Part shown: one piece after another, positions 17,161-27,402 of the stretch
Numbering within the stretch: position 1 is the first letter of the stretch
Layout: every line of letters starts with the position of its first letter
Assembly (NCBI GenBank): GCA_015063445.1
Contig: SVUD01000004.1
Span: 1-64,000 of the forward strand
Direction of reading: 5' to 3'
Length of the DNA: 64,000 nt
Source: Oscillospiraceae bacterium
Lineage (GTDB): Bacteria > Bacillota_A > Clostridia > Oscillospirales > CAG-272
Position numbers and translations under genes: made by a program
The notes under the pieces: model-generated
What the model saw: the letters and a program-made list of their open reading frames with translations, nothing else
What the model was told of the DNA's origin: nothing
The model's database searches: none

Positions 17161-20100
17161 ATGAAAAAACACGTAAAAGCCTTATTTGTCTTACTCTTGG
17201 TTGTTTTCGTGCTTGGCGCGGCTTGTATGGTTATAGGAGCCAAGGAAAACAATACATGTGTTAACGCAAACGGCGTAGATTACGCGACGTTTCAAGAGGC
17301 GTTTGACGCTATATCCGACGTCGGAGGAAAAATCACGCTGAAATCTGACGTCGTGCTTGATTCCGAGTATTATGTTTCGAATGACTTGGAGATCGATCTT
17401 GCAGGGTATACTATGTATGCTCAGTATGGCACTTTCTTGTTTGATGACGGTGTGAATTTCACGTTAAGCGGCTCCGGAACCATATATTCCGAGGAAACGT
17501 TTATTAAGAACACAACCGCTGCGACTAATTCTACAGTCATCAACGTAGTTGGAACTAACGGGCCTATATACGTTTACTTCGACGGTGTAAGCGGAACCCC
17601 GTTCACGTACACTAACGGAGCTGCGGTGAATTTCAAAAACGTTGAGATTAGAACCGGTAACGTTAAAACGGGCGAAACCGTTTTCTATACGATGGACAAC
17701 TCGAGGGGAACGCTGAGCTTTACGAACGTAAACCTCATTGGCGAGAACCACCTCGGTCAGAATTCGTCTGTTATTGAGCTTCGCGGAGATTCGCTTGTAA
17801 AAATTAAAGATTCCTCGTTCGTCTCAAATACCGCTGTCTTTTCCGTAGCGACTAAAACGCTCGCAACCATAGTTGAAGCTGAGAATTCTCAGTTTATCAA
17901 CCGCGCGACGAGCGGAACGGATAGGGCAAACGAAACCGGTGTTATCGGTATATACAGTGAATTTTTCTCTAAAATGTACTTCAAGAATTCGCTTATTGAA
18001 GCCGGATACCGTCCCATACTCCTTAAAGGAAACGCAAACGGCTTAATTCATCTTGACGGCTCCGTCCTCAAGTATACGGGCGCAAAGAGCAGCGATCCGA
18101 TAAGAACCTCTAATATAAGCTTTACAGGCGGTTCCTCGTTTATTGTAGGAAAGAAGCTTTCTAAGCTTTCCGATTCATCCGAGTATCTTTCCAATATTGA
18201 TTTTGAGCTCGGAACTCGCATGAGCGTTTATCTTTATAACCTTATAAATGAAGGAAAAGCGCCTGAGATTCGAGTTGTTGCGAACGTAGAAGGAAAGAAC
18301 GGAACCTATCAGGTATACACACCCTTCACGGCAAATTGCGATTATGAGATCATATATGATCCTACGGGAAATGCCGATGCGCCTTACGTTCTTGTAGATA
18401 AATACGTAAGAGAGGCTGATGGGGACATTAAGCTTGATGAAGAAGGCAATCCCGTTTTAAATGACTACGTTAAAACCGACATTGGAAACGTAATTCACAA
18501 TTCAACGGGCGCGTCCTTGCCGGAGGGAACTATCTGGCAGGATCAGAAATATAAATTCCCGTTTGATACAAGCGCGGAATTTCCCCAGAAGACTTACATA
18601 ACCTGGAATAAGCCTAACGGCTCGCTTATCGGATATAAGTACGGAGGAAATTCGGCTCTCAAATACCTAAGAGGCTCAAGCACTGCGCAGATAACCCTGA
18701 GCCTTGTTACAGACGGAATTAAATACAACGCTCATGCCGTAACGGTATTTGAGGTTGATATAGCAACGGATTCCGAGCTTGGCTTCTCCGACGGTACTAT
18801 TAACGTTAACGTAAGACGCGCTAACGGTAGCGGAGGCGGAGCTAACGGCGCGGGAGTTCGTTTAGAGAACGGTATCGCCGTACCTTACGGAATGACAGTT
18901 CCCGAGGATAAGGCTGATAAAACCTATCCCCTCGATACAAGCGCATGGCATAGAATAACTGTAGTATTTTACACAGACCCTTCTGTTGAAGACAAAGAAA
19001 CAACCGGCAATTTCGGAAAGGCGTACTACTTCCTTAACGGTGAATTCCTTGGAGAAACGTACGCTTATAAGAAGCAGGCGGGATTGGTCTACGGTTTGCG
19101 TTACGACTCAAGCAAAACCGCAAAGGACGGCTCATCGCTTCTCTTTGATAACGCCTCGGTAAGAACGTTTGATTCGTATCTCGGCGAGGGTGAAGGACTT
19201 GAAAATCATACCCCCGACGCATATCTTCTAAATAAAGGACTTGCTATCAGCTCTCCCGTAGGCTCTATGGGTATGTTTGCCGTAGGCGGATTGAGATACG
19301 ATACTCTCGATGAGGCATTGGCGGCAGCTGATTCCAAGGGCGGTTACGTAACCCTCTTAGGCGATGTAACCACGCCTGTTAAGATAAGCACGGCTTGTAC
19401 GATATTTGCGAACGGATACAAAATGAGCCTTACCGACGATTCATTGGCGGCAAAGGTAGATATAAACGACGACGGCAGTAACTATTCGTATATGTTCAGC
19501 CCGCTCTTCGAGGACTTAAATGTTGAATACGAATGGTTCACAGGCGATATAAATAATGTTGACGAGTTGAAGGATCCGTCAAAATACGTAAAAACGAAGG
19601 TATGTCTCGGAGAGATTCCGGGATACGTCGGCTCTGAATTTGTGGTAGAAGAGAAGTATTACATAGGGCTTGACGGTATTTATGATTATTCCCACGTAGG
19701 CTGGTCCCGTACTATTGGCGCTGAAGAGCCCGAAAAGCTTATACCCTTGACTCTTTCGGACGCTATCAACCATAAGGGAGATCCCATAAAGCTCTTCCCG
19801 GTGTTCGGCTATACCAAGCGTGCCGGCGGCTATACCTGGGCAGTTACAGACGAGAACGGAGCTCTTCTGTATAACACGTCTACAAATTCCGACGGTGAGA
19901 TAATCTACACGCTCCGCGCGGGAACACAGACAGGTACTCAGTATTCAAGCTTCTGGACGAACACGGTCAAGCTTGGCTCGGGTGAGATATTCCATATGTT
20001 TGCCGATCTTTCGGTTGCTTCGAATATACGTTTTGTCGATGCCGTGGACGTAACGAAGCCATATGGCTTTAACCTTAACGGTCATAAGCTTTCCATAGAC

Positions 20101-22203
20101 GCATACAAGCAGAATTACGGCTACGGAAACAGAATAGAGGGCGTATTCGGTGTATCCGCAAACTGCACTCTCAACGTTTATTCCGCATACGAGGGAGCGG
20201 AAATAACTTCCATAGGATATAACAAAATTAAAACGACGTTCGATGCGACCCCGAACCACGATACAATCGACCACAGTCAGAACGATTATTCGCTTACCGG
20301 CGGTGTTCTCTTCAGACTTAACGCGAATAACGCTAAGATAAACGTGGGAACGGTTCAGGTAGGAGACAAGGAATACAGCGGAAATAATCTTAGCGCCAAG
20401 GGCGATTGCCTCGCGTGGATCGTTGGCGGAGAAAACGCCGCTATCAATATTGACGGAATAAATTACGTAAGAACCACGAGCAAGTATAACGCCGTTGTTA
20501 TGACGCGTGATACGAACGGAGCTATCAACGTTAAGAACTCTACCGTCATTCTTGCGGCAGGCGGAGCGCTTCTCGGAAATCAGGTTGAGGGCGATGACGA
20601 TTCCGCAACCATAACCGTCAAGGACTCCGTAATCGTTATGGAGAAAAACGGTGATAACGCCGTGTTCAGAAACGAAGGCGGCAACACGGTTGTTATAGAA
20701 AACTGCGTTACAAACGCAAATCTTAATGCCGGTGCAAATACCGTGTCAGGCGTAGGAACTGCGGCGTATAGCTCTGCGTTCACGGCGCTTCCCGGAGCAT
20801 ATAACGCCAAAGCGGATATAGCAATGACGCTTTCCGACACCGAGACCGTTACCGTTTATACGTACAATAAATCGAACGAGTACGGTAATTTCACGACCTA
20901 TGATTTTACCGTGGCATCAAACGGAAGCAAGGCGATAGCAAATCTTAAGCTTCCTAAGCTAAGCGTTAAAACGCTTGGCGACGATGAGGTCATCAAATAC
21001 ACGTTCGAGGGTCTCGGAACGAATCCCGAGCAGGTATTCTATTACGCTCCCGGCACGCCCGTTGATCTCTCGGTTGAGATCGCGTCATGTGACCTTAACT
21101 ACGTAGAGCTTACTCATAACGGCAAGTTTGATAAGAAGATTCCCGATATCGCGGAGAAAAGCATCGTATTCAAGCCTCTTTACACGATGAAGTCGAAAAT
21201 CGAGGGCATCAAAACCAGCGTAACACTTTATACTTACTTCATATTTAATCTCTATATTCCCGCCGAGTATAAATCGGCAATAAGCGAGATCGTTTACGGC
21301 GGCAAGACTCTTGAATGTACGGAGCAAACCATAGACGGCGTACCGTATATTAAGCTTGGTACTCCCATAATTCCTACCGAGGCGGCAGAAAAGCTCGAAT
21401 TCGCTATCAAGATAACCGATTCGGGTTACACCGGCAGCACCGTTGTAAGTACCTCTGTCGCAGAGTATGCCGAGGCGGTTATGTCAAATACTGAGAAGTA
21501 TACTTTAGAGGAAGGCAAGCTTGTATACACAATGCTTTGTTACGTTAGCGAGGCTTCTAAGTACGAAAACGTCAAGGCAGCTTCCGAGCTTGAAGCTCTT
21601 ATAGAAGCTTACGCGCCCGTTTATGAGGAAAAGGGAAGTCTGACTCCTTCTCTTGACGGCGGAAGCTATAAAGACGAAAGATTCGTCGCAACATCGGATA
21701 ATTCTATTATTAAGGAAGCATTCGTTACCGCAAAGGTAAGACTTGATTCCGCTCCCGCATACGTATTTACGCTTCGTCGCGGATTTGTAGGTACGGTTTC
21801 GATAAGATACGGCTTCGTGACTCACGAGTACAAGATAGAGAAGCCCTCTGACAGAACTATCGTGCTTGACGGAATGAATGCGGCTGATTTCGCAAAAACG
21901 CTTTATATCAGCGTTTCTGGTGAAATTAACGGCAAATCAGTTGAAATAAGCGGCGCAAGATATAATCTTGCGGCATATCTTCAGTATCACGCGGAAAACG
22001 TTGCTGAGGCAGGAAAGGAACCCACGGAAGCTCAGTTTGAATCCGAGCGCGCAGTCTCCCTTATCAAAGCTCTTCTCTCGTACGTTGCGGCAGCGGATGA
22101 CTACAGAGAGTCTATCCTTGAAGCTCCGGATGAAAGCGTTGACTCGTCGGATGAATACGTTCCCGAGGGCGATACGCCTCTTGGAGACGTTGAGCTTGAT
22201 TGA
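17161..22203 (+). CDS. Giant secreted beta-helix-like surface protein, paralogue B (1680 aa)
   Basis: The second member of the exoprotein family. The start at 17161 is preferred over 17143 because AAGGAG (17148-17153) precedes it and MKKHVKALF begins a clean signal peptide (cleavage after VIGA, residue 27). The architecture matches paralogue A: beta-repeats with EIDLAGYTM, linker YDPTGNADAPYVLVDKY near 400, LamG-like region near 594-670 (AWHRITVVFYTDPS, FLNGEFLGE, LLFDNASVRTF), FTGDINNVDEL, NLNGHKLSID, and the C-terminal GIKTSVTLYTYF / LYIPAEY module. It differs by a longer, very acidic C-terminal extension (DESVDSSDEYVPEGD). It shares the fewest exact phrases with A and C, so it looks the most diverged. 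Probably co-transcribed with paralogue C, 59 bases downstream. Function unknown; exported. Confidence 0.75.
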   Translation: MKKHVKALFVLLLVVFVLGAACMVIGAKENNTCVNANGVDYATFQEAFDAISDVGGKITLKSDVVLDSEYYVSNDLEIDLAGYTMYAQYGTFLFDDGVNFTLSGSGTIYSEETFIKNTTAATNSTVINVVGTNGPIYVYFDGVSGTPFTYTNGAAVNFKNVEIRTGNVKTGETVFYTMDNSRGTLSFTNVNLIGENHLGQNSSVIELRGDSLVKIKDSSFVSNTAVFSVATKTLATIVEAENSQFINRATSGTDRANETGVIGIYSEFFSKMYFKNSLIEAGYRPILLKGNANGLIHLDGSVLKYTGAKSSDPIRTSNISFTGGSSFIVGKKLSKLSDSSEYLSNIDFELGTRMSVYLYNLINEGKAPEIRVVANVEGKNGTYQVYTPFTANCDYEIIYDPTGNADAPYVLVDKYVREADGDIKLDEEGNPVLNDYVKTDIGNVIHNSTGASLPEGTIWQDQKYKFPFDTSAEFPQKTYITWNKPNGSLIGYKYGGNSALKYLRGSSTAQITLSLVTDGIKYNAHAVTVFEVDIATDSELGFSDGTINVNVRRANGSGGGANGAGVRLENGIAVPYGMTVPEDKADKTYPLDTSAWHRITVVFYTDPSVEDKETTGNFGKAYYFLNGEFLGETYAYKKQAGLVYGLRYDSSKTAKDGSSLLFDNASVRTFDSYLGEGEGLENHTPDAYLLNKGLAISSPVGSMGMFAVGGLRYDTLDEALAAADSKGGYVTLLGDVTTPVKISTACTIFANGYKMSLTDDSLAAKVDINDDGSNYSYMFSPLFEDLNVEYEWFTGDINNVDELKDPSKYVKTKVCLGEIPGYVGSEFVVEEKYYIGLDGIYDYSHVGWSRTIGAEEPEKLIPLTLSDAINHKGDPIKLFPVFGYTKRAGGYTWAVTDENGALLYNTSTNSDGEIIYTLRAGTQTGTQYSSFWTNTVKLGSGEIFHMFADLSVASNIRFVDAVDVTKPYGFNLNGHKLSIDAYKQNYGYGNRIEGVFGVSANCTLNVYSAYEGAEITSIGYNKIKTTFDATPNHDTIDHSQNDYSLTGGVLFRLNANNAKINVGTVQVGDKEYSGNNLSAKGDCLAWIVGGENAAINIDGINYVRTTSKYNAVVMTRDTNGAINVKNSTVILAAGGALLGNQVEGDDDSATITVKDSVIVMEKNGDNAVFRNEGGNTVVIENCVTNANLNAGANTVSGVGTAAYSSAFTALPGAYNAKADIAMTLSDTETVTVYTYNKSNEYGNFTTYDFTVASNGSKAIANLKLPKLSVKTLGDDEVIKYTFEGLGTNPEQVFYYAPGTPVDLSVEIASCDLNYVELTHNGKFDKKIPDIAEKSIVFKPLYTMKSKIEGIKTSVTLYTYFIFNLYIPAEYKSAISEIVYGGKTLECTEQTIDGVPYIKLGTPIIPTEAAEKLEFAIKITDSGYTGSTVVSTSVAEYAEAVMSNTEKYTLEEGKLVYTMLCYVSEASKYENVKAASELEALIEAYAPVYEEKGSLTPSLDGGSYKDERFVATSDNSIIKEAFVTAKVRLDSAPAYVFTLRRGFVGTVSIRYGFVTHEYKIEKPSDRTIVLDGMNAADFAKTLYISVSGEINGKSVEISGARYNLAAYLQYHAENVAEAGKEPTEAQFESERAVSLIKALLSYVAAADDYRESILEAPDESVDSSDEYVPEGDTPLGDVELD

Positions 22204-22262
22204 TAAGTATATTTTGATCTTCATAAAAAATAAAATATAAATAAAAAAGGAGAAACAAAGCA

Positions 22263-25200
22263 ATGAAGAAAAGTACGAAAATTTTAGTACTTCTTTTGTC
22301 TCTGACGCTTATTCTTGCAGGTCTTGTAATAGCTGCAAGCGCGGAGGAGAGCGTTTCCGGAGCAACGTACGTTGATGCAAACGGCGAAACTCAAACTGCA
22401 TCCGATCTTGCAACGGCAATCGCTAACGCAAAAGAAGGTACTACCGTTACCCTCACGGGTGACACAACGGTATCAGCGTCTATAACCGTAACAAAGACGA
22501 TCACCATCGATCTTAACGGCTATACGCTCGATTCAACCACAACAGAAGCTGCGTTTATTGTAAACAATAACACTGCTTCAACAAAGTTCAACTTTGTAGG
22601 AAACGGTACTGTTAACGTAGCAGGCGCATTTGTTACCGATTCAGCTAAATCTGACAATTTTGAGGCAAATATTGTCGGCGGTACAAGCGGAATCGTAGTT
22701 AACCATACGTCGACATCAGTTACAATGGTTGAGATGAAAAAGGGAACTTGGACTATCTCGGGTTTGAATGTTTCGTCTGCAATTGCAACGTCTTCGAGGT
22801 ATATCTTCTCGGCTAACGGAGCGGTTAACGTTAATATTGCCGGACTTAACGTAACGGCTTCCGCAGCTAAGGACGGAATTTCTGGTGGCAATAATGCGGC
22901 ACTTCTTTATTTGAAGAGCACGGCTCACGTCAAAGTGAACTATACAAAGTTCACCTCAAAGGGAATTGCGGCATTCTGGGTTGAAAACCATCAGACCAAA
23001 AATGATGATCTGTTAAAAGTTGATAATTGCTATATATCAGTAGAATATGCTAACGGCCAGAGCTCTTTGGTTACTACCAACTGGGGCTATCTTGGAAGCG
23101 ATATAATTATAAGCAATTCATATTGTAGCGTGAATCAGCGAACCATTATAAACAACAGTGCAAATGGTGCAGCCATTATATTAAGAAATTCCGTGCTTAA
23201 TCATAATGGAAGTAGTAGCGCATTTTTCCGTTCTACTAATGTGAAGCTTGAAGCGGGATCTGTATTAACCGGATCTCACCCATCGTTCGAAAAAGACGTT
23301 CAGATTCTTTCTAATGCAGCGGGAGCAGGCTCCTTGACTGTTGGATCGCAATCAAATGTAAACCTCATTCTTTATAAGGGGTCGCGTTTCTGCGAATCAA
23401 TGTACAACAAGCTCATGAGCAGAACAGGTACAAAAGCTGATGGAAAAACAGCAATCACATACTATAATGACGGTCAGATAGTGTATGAAGATGGCTCTAA
23501 ACCTATCGGAAGCACAACGTATAAGATCGTATACGACCCTCAGGGAAACACTGAGTACCCTTACGTTGTAGTAGATTACGATTACGTTGAGATTGACAAA
23601 CCCACCTACGAGTATGTCACTATCAATAATTTTGTAAATAATTTAACTGTATGGAATTCTGCCGGAACTCGCGGAAATGAAACCACGGTTACCCAAAATC
23701 AGTACTACTATCTCATCTCAGACGGTTCAAAGAATTCAAGCGGAAAAAATCCCGAGCTTCTGGTTAAGAAGGCAACTATTACAGAGAATGCGTATGACGT
23801 AGTTGTTATTGACACCGACTTTGCATCAGATGTTTTCGGTGGCTTAACTGCGTTCAAATTCGGTATTCAGACTAACGATGGAAACACTATTATGTTCAGA
23901 GTTGCCAATGACGGAACGGTAACCTATTCCGACTTGACTGCTGCTGCGGACGCTCCCAAAAAGCTTTCCGATGGAGAGTGGCACAGAGCGACAGTTGTAA
24001 TAGACATTAAGAATGGCAATATCGCATATTGCTATATCGATGGTGTTTACGTAGGCTCGAGAACTATGAGCAAAGTCGTAACGGGCGAAACGGGTCCCAG
24101 ATTTTCTATTGACGGTATGAACGACAAGCATACTTCTATCTTCGTAGATAATACCTACGTAAGAGGTTACGGTGACAATACCGGAAGCGCTCTCACCGAT
24201 AACGGCGCAAAGTTCCTTAGCGCAAACGGCGGTAAGGCTGTTAACAAGGGAATTGTTGAAAGTCGTGCTGTCAGAACTGCATTGGGCTATCCCGTTGCAA
24301 CTCTTAATGACCTTCCCGGCGCTACATTAAATCTTAAGAGAGATATAAAACTCGAGCAGACAATTACCGAGAACGGTGTAAATATCGCTACTAACGGTTA
24401 TGCTCTTAAGTACACTAAGGAATCCCTTCCTGCTTACATAACTCTCGGTAGCGATGGTGTTCCCGCAAATTATGACTTTAATTCTTCCTACGGAACTCTT
24501 GACTTCAAATTCTTCTTCGGTAACTATACCGATGAGGCAGAGCTTGCAGATCCTGCGTACTGGAATGCAGTTGCCGTAAAGCTCGGTCATGCTCCCGCTA
24601 ACTTCTACACAGGACCCGAGATGGCAGATCTCGTTAATTTTGAGCGTGATAACCATTGGTATAACGAGGAATTTTTGGGCTGGGCTCTTGAAAACAGAGC
24701 ATACGAAGTAAATGCAGCCCTTACCACTCCCGTATATCCCGAATTTGCTGCTGCAAATAAGGATAAGGCTGTTGAAGTATATCCCGCATACAAGGCAACT
24801 CTTGTTTATAGCACGGCTGTAATTCTCAATGCTGACGGAAGCTTTAACAGAGGACTTAGCAAGGGAACGTCTCTTTACGGCTCGGGCTGGGATCTCGTTC
24901 TTCTTGCATACGGTGAAACTCTCGTTCTCCAGCAGGATATAAATTCTCAGACCTCTCTTAACCGTATATTTACCGCTGCTTCAAAGGCATCGGGAACTGA
25001 TGAGAAGGTTATAAGCCTCGACCTTAACGGTCACGTTTTAAAGGTAGATACTAACTGGACTCAGACTAATGAAACCTATAACAGTCCTGTTAACTCCATA
25101 CTTTCAACAGGAGTAGGCGAAACCGTAAACGTATATTCAAGCTATCCCGGCGGAAAGATTGCAAACTACGGCGTAAAGAACGGCGCTGCAACCGGCGGTA

Positions 25201-27131
25201 TACTCTTCCAGGTTAACGGCGGAGCAACAGCTGATGATACCGCCGCTACCATCGAGGCAAACGCAAACGGTGAGACAACTCAGTTCAACGCCACTCTTAA
25301 TATCGGTACCGTTACCGTAAACGGTAAGACCATCCCCGGCTCTAACCTTACTCTTGAGGGCTCTAACATCATTAACGCCGAAACAGGCGACTCAACCTGT
25401 AAGATAAACGTTGACGGTGTAACCGCAGTCAGAAACTCATCAGATTTCACCGGTATGTTCGTTAACAGAAATTATTTCGGCGAGATGAATATCACAAACT
25501 GTGTAATTGTAAACCCCGTTAACAGTGCAATTATTGACGGTCATGAAAACAGCATCGTTGATTCCGATGAAGACGGAAAGCTTGAGCTTACCGATAAGAG
25601 AGCTCTTGGTAAGGTACTCTTCGATAACTGTACCATAATAACTAAGAGCGACGGCGGAAACATAGTCGGTAATAACTATTCTCTTGAATCGCTTACCTTT
25701 ACCAACTGTACTACAAACGGTAGAATAGGCGGCTCCAAGCTTGCTAAGGTAGTTGTTATCGGCGAGGGTAACACAGTATTCCAGCTTGCCGCAAACAACT
25801 TTACTAATGGAACAGTTAAGGCAAATTGGAATAACGCTATGACTCTCGACGGTGAGAATACTATTACTGTTACCTACATCACTCTCAATCCCGACGTTGC
25901 TGCTACAAGCAGAGATTGGGACTATATTGAAAATAGCTACGTTATCGCTATAGGCGGCTACGAGGGCGAGGCTGACCAGCTTCTTCCCGTGCTTGCTTCA
26001 AAGACCGTTAAGGCTGAAGAAGCGCTCGAAGTAACCTTCAAGGGCGTTGGAAACCACGATGACGTTACCGCTCTTTATGCAAACGGCGCTCAGATAGTAA
26101 ACGTTCCCACACCCGAGACCTACGTTGGAGCTATAGTAACCCTTACTCCCGACGGAACGTACGATAAGGAGATCGCGACCGTAGTAACCGAGTCGGTTGT
26201 TTATACTCCCAATGCAGAGGCAAAGGCTAACATCACAGGTCTTAAGGCTAACCTTTCACTCTACGCTAACTTCAACGTAAACCTTTACATTCCCGCTACA
26301 TACAAGGACGTAGTTACCGTTGAAGGCTATACCTTCAAGGAGGTTAACGTTTCGGGTGTTGATTATATGCAGGTGACGGCAGACCAGCTTTGCTCTAATG
26401 CTGCTGATAATATAGTATTTACTCTTAACATCTCCGAGCTTGGATTCACCGCTCAGTCTACGGTAACCGTAAGTATCGTAAGCTACGCTAACTCCATTCT
26501 TTCGAATGAAAAGCACACAGACGCCGATAAGGTTCTTATGTGCTATATGCTTAACTACGCAAACGAGGCAGAGAAGTTCTTTGACGGCGCTGCAAACGAG
26601 AGCATCGCAAATCTTCTTGATACTTACAAGGATTATACCGCAAAGTATAATTACGTTAAGGATTACGAAAACAAGAAGGTTGAGAACACCAACCTTTCAG
26701 ACGCATTCGTATCCGCAACTCTCAGCCTTGAATCCGCTCCCGCATTCGTTCTTACTCTTAAGGATGGCTTCGAGGGAACCGTTACCGTAAAATACGGTGA
26801 GAATAACGTAAGAACCTACACCGTAACCAAGGATAACGCAAGAGCTATTACAATAGAGGGAATGAAGGTTTATAACTTCGGTACTTACCTTGAAATTACC
26901 GCGGTTGGTACTATCGGCGAAACCGAGATCAACGTTACGAACGGTAAGTATACTCTTGATACCTTCGCTGCATACCACGAGACAAACGCGGCTGACGAGA
27001 ATTCCGAAACAAAGGATCAGTCCCTTGCGGCTCTTGATCTTATCGCGGCTCTCTCGGCATACGCTGAGGTAGCAGAGCAGTATAAGCTCGGCACACTTGA
27101 GGCAGCTATCAATCCTCCTGTTGCTGAATAA
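22263..27131 (+). CDS. Giant secreted beta-helix-like surface protein, paralogue C (1622 aa)
   Basis: The third family member. Its signal peptide MKKSTKILVLLLSLTLILAG (cleavage after AASA, residue 27) is close to that of A. Order: beta-repeat region with TIDLNGYTLDS, linker YDPQGNTEYPYVVVDYDY near 420, LamG-like region near 566-636 (GEWHRATVVIDI, YIDGVYVGSR, FVDNTYVRGY), FFFGNYTDEAEL, SLDLNGHVLKVD, then the C-terminal module GLKANLSLYANFNVNLYIPA, a FVLTLKDGFEGTVTVKYG segment and a helical end (AALSAYAEVAEQYKLGTLEA). A and C agree with each other more than either does with B. AAAGGAG precedes the start. No anchor motif is seen. I infer a surface or matrix protein. Confidence 0.75.
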   Translation: MKKSTKILVLLLSLTLILAGLVIAASAEESVSGATYVDANGETQTASDLATAIANAKEGTTVTLTGDTTVSASITVTKTITIDLNGYTLDSTTTEAAFIVNNNTASTKFNFVGNGTVNVAGAFVTDSAKSDNFEANIVGGTSGIVVNHTSTSVTMVEMKKGTWTISGLNVSSAIATSSRYIFSANGAVNVNIAGLNVTASAAKDGISGGNNAALLYLKSTAHVKVNYTKFTSKGIAAFWVENHQTKNDDLLKVDNCYISVEYANGQSSLVTTNWGYLGSDIIISNSYCSVNQRTIINNSANGAAIILRNSVLNHNGSSSAFFRSTNVKLEAGSVLTGSHPSFEKDVQILSNAAGAGSLTVGSQSNVNLILYKGSRFCESMYNKLMSRTGTKADGKTAITYYNDGQIVYEDGSKPIGSTTYKIVYDPQGNTEYPYVVVDYDYVEIDKPTYEYVTINNFVNNLTVWNSAGTRGNETTVTQNQYYYLISDGSKNSSGKNPELLVKKATITENAYDVVVIDTDFASDVFGGLTAFKFGIQTNDGNTIMFRVANDGTVTYSDLTAAADAPKKLSDGEWHRATVVIDIKNGNIAYCYIDGVYVGSRTMSKVVTGETGPRFSIDGMNDKHTSIFVDNTYVRGYGDNTGSALTDNGAKFLSANGGKAVNKGIVESRAVRTALGYPVATLNDLPGATLNLKRDIKLEQTITENGVNIATNGYALKYTKESLPAYITLGSDGVPANYDFNSSYGTLDFKFFFGNYTDEAELADPAYWNAVAVKLGHAPANFYTGPEMADLVNFERDNHWYNEEFLGWALENRAYEVNAALTTPVYPEFAAANKDKAVEVYPAYKATLVYSTAVILNADGSFNRGLSKGTSLYGSGWDLVLLAYGETLVLQQDINSQTSLNRIFTAASKASGTDEKVISLDLNGHVLKVDTNWTQTNETYNSPVNSILSTGVGETVNVYSSYPGGKIANYGVKNGAATGGILFQVNGGATADDTAATIEANANGETTQFNATLNIGTVTVNGKTIPGSNLTLEGSNIINAETGDSTCKINVDGVTAVRNSSDFTGMFVNRNYFGEMNITNCVIVNPVNSAIIDGHENSIVDSDEDGKLELTDKRALGKVLFDNCTIITKSDGGNIVGNNYSLESLTFTNCTTNGRIGGSKLAKVVVIGEGNTVFQLAANNFTNGTVKANWNNAMTLDGENTITVTYITLNPDVAATSRDWDYIENSYVIAIGGYEGEADQLLPVLASKTVKAEEALEVTFKGVGNHDDVTALYANGAQIVNVPTPETYVGAIVTLTPDGTYDKEIATVVTESVVYTPNAEAKANITGLKANLSLYANFNVNLYIPATYKDVVTVEGYTFKEVNVSGVDYMQVTADQLCSNAADNIVFTLNISELGFTAQSTVTVSIVSYANSILSNEKHTDADKVLMCYMLNYANEAEKFFDGAANESIANLLDTYKDYTAKYNYVKDYENKKVENTNLSDAFVSATLSLESAPAFVLTLKDGFEGTVTVKYGENNVRTYTVTKDNARAITIEGMKVYNFGTYLEITAVGTIGETEINVTNGKYTLDTFAAYHETNAADENSETKDQSLAALDLIAALSAYAEVAEQYKLGTLEAAINPPVAE

Positions 27132-27182
27132 TGTTATACGGCAAATAAAACGTTAGATAATATTTAACGAAAAAACGATTGC

Positions 27183-27249
27183 TCAGGCAATGCCTGAAAA
27201 TCAAATTCTGCAAAAAAAGATTACCTGCGGCTTGACTAACCGCAGGTAA
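27183..27249 (-). terminator. Minus-strand terminator after the membrane-protein pair, with an adjacent hairpin
   Basis: TTACCTGCGG and CCGCAGGTAA form a perfect 10-bp stem (27221-27249); on the minus strand it is followed by TCTTTTTTT. A second small perfect hairpin, TCAGGC/GCCTGA, lies at 27183-27197. Confidence 0.7.
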
Positions 27250-27265
27250 GAATGAAAACGACTGC

Positions 27266-27304
27266 AAAAGTCCGAGAGCTACTGACCATAGCCCTCGGAC
27301 TTTT
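27266..27304 (+). terminator. Terminator of the B-C exoprotein operon
   Basis: AAAAGTCCGAG pairs with CTCGGACTTTT, followed by a T/A-rich tail. Confidence 0.8.
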
Positions 27305-27327
27305 AATTTAATGAATAATGAATGATA

Positions 27328-27387
27328 AAAAACCGTGCATTAGCGAGCTATCCAAAAAGGACAGTATCACGATAATGCACGGTTTTT
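27328..27387. terminator. Bidirectional hairpin next to the membrane-protein gene
   Basis: AAAACCGTGCATTA and TAATGCACGGTTTT form 14-bp arms around a 32-base loop, with A and T tracts outside. Third hairpin in 200 bases between converging transcripts. Confidence 0.7.
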
Positions 27388-27402
27388 ATATAATATAAAT
27401 TT

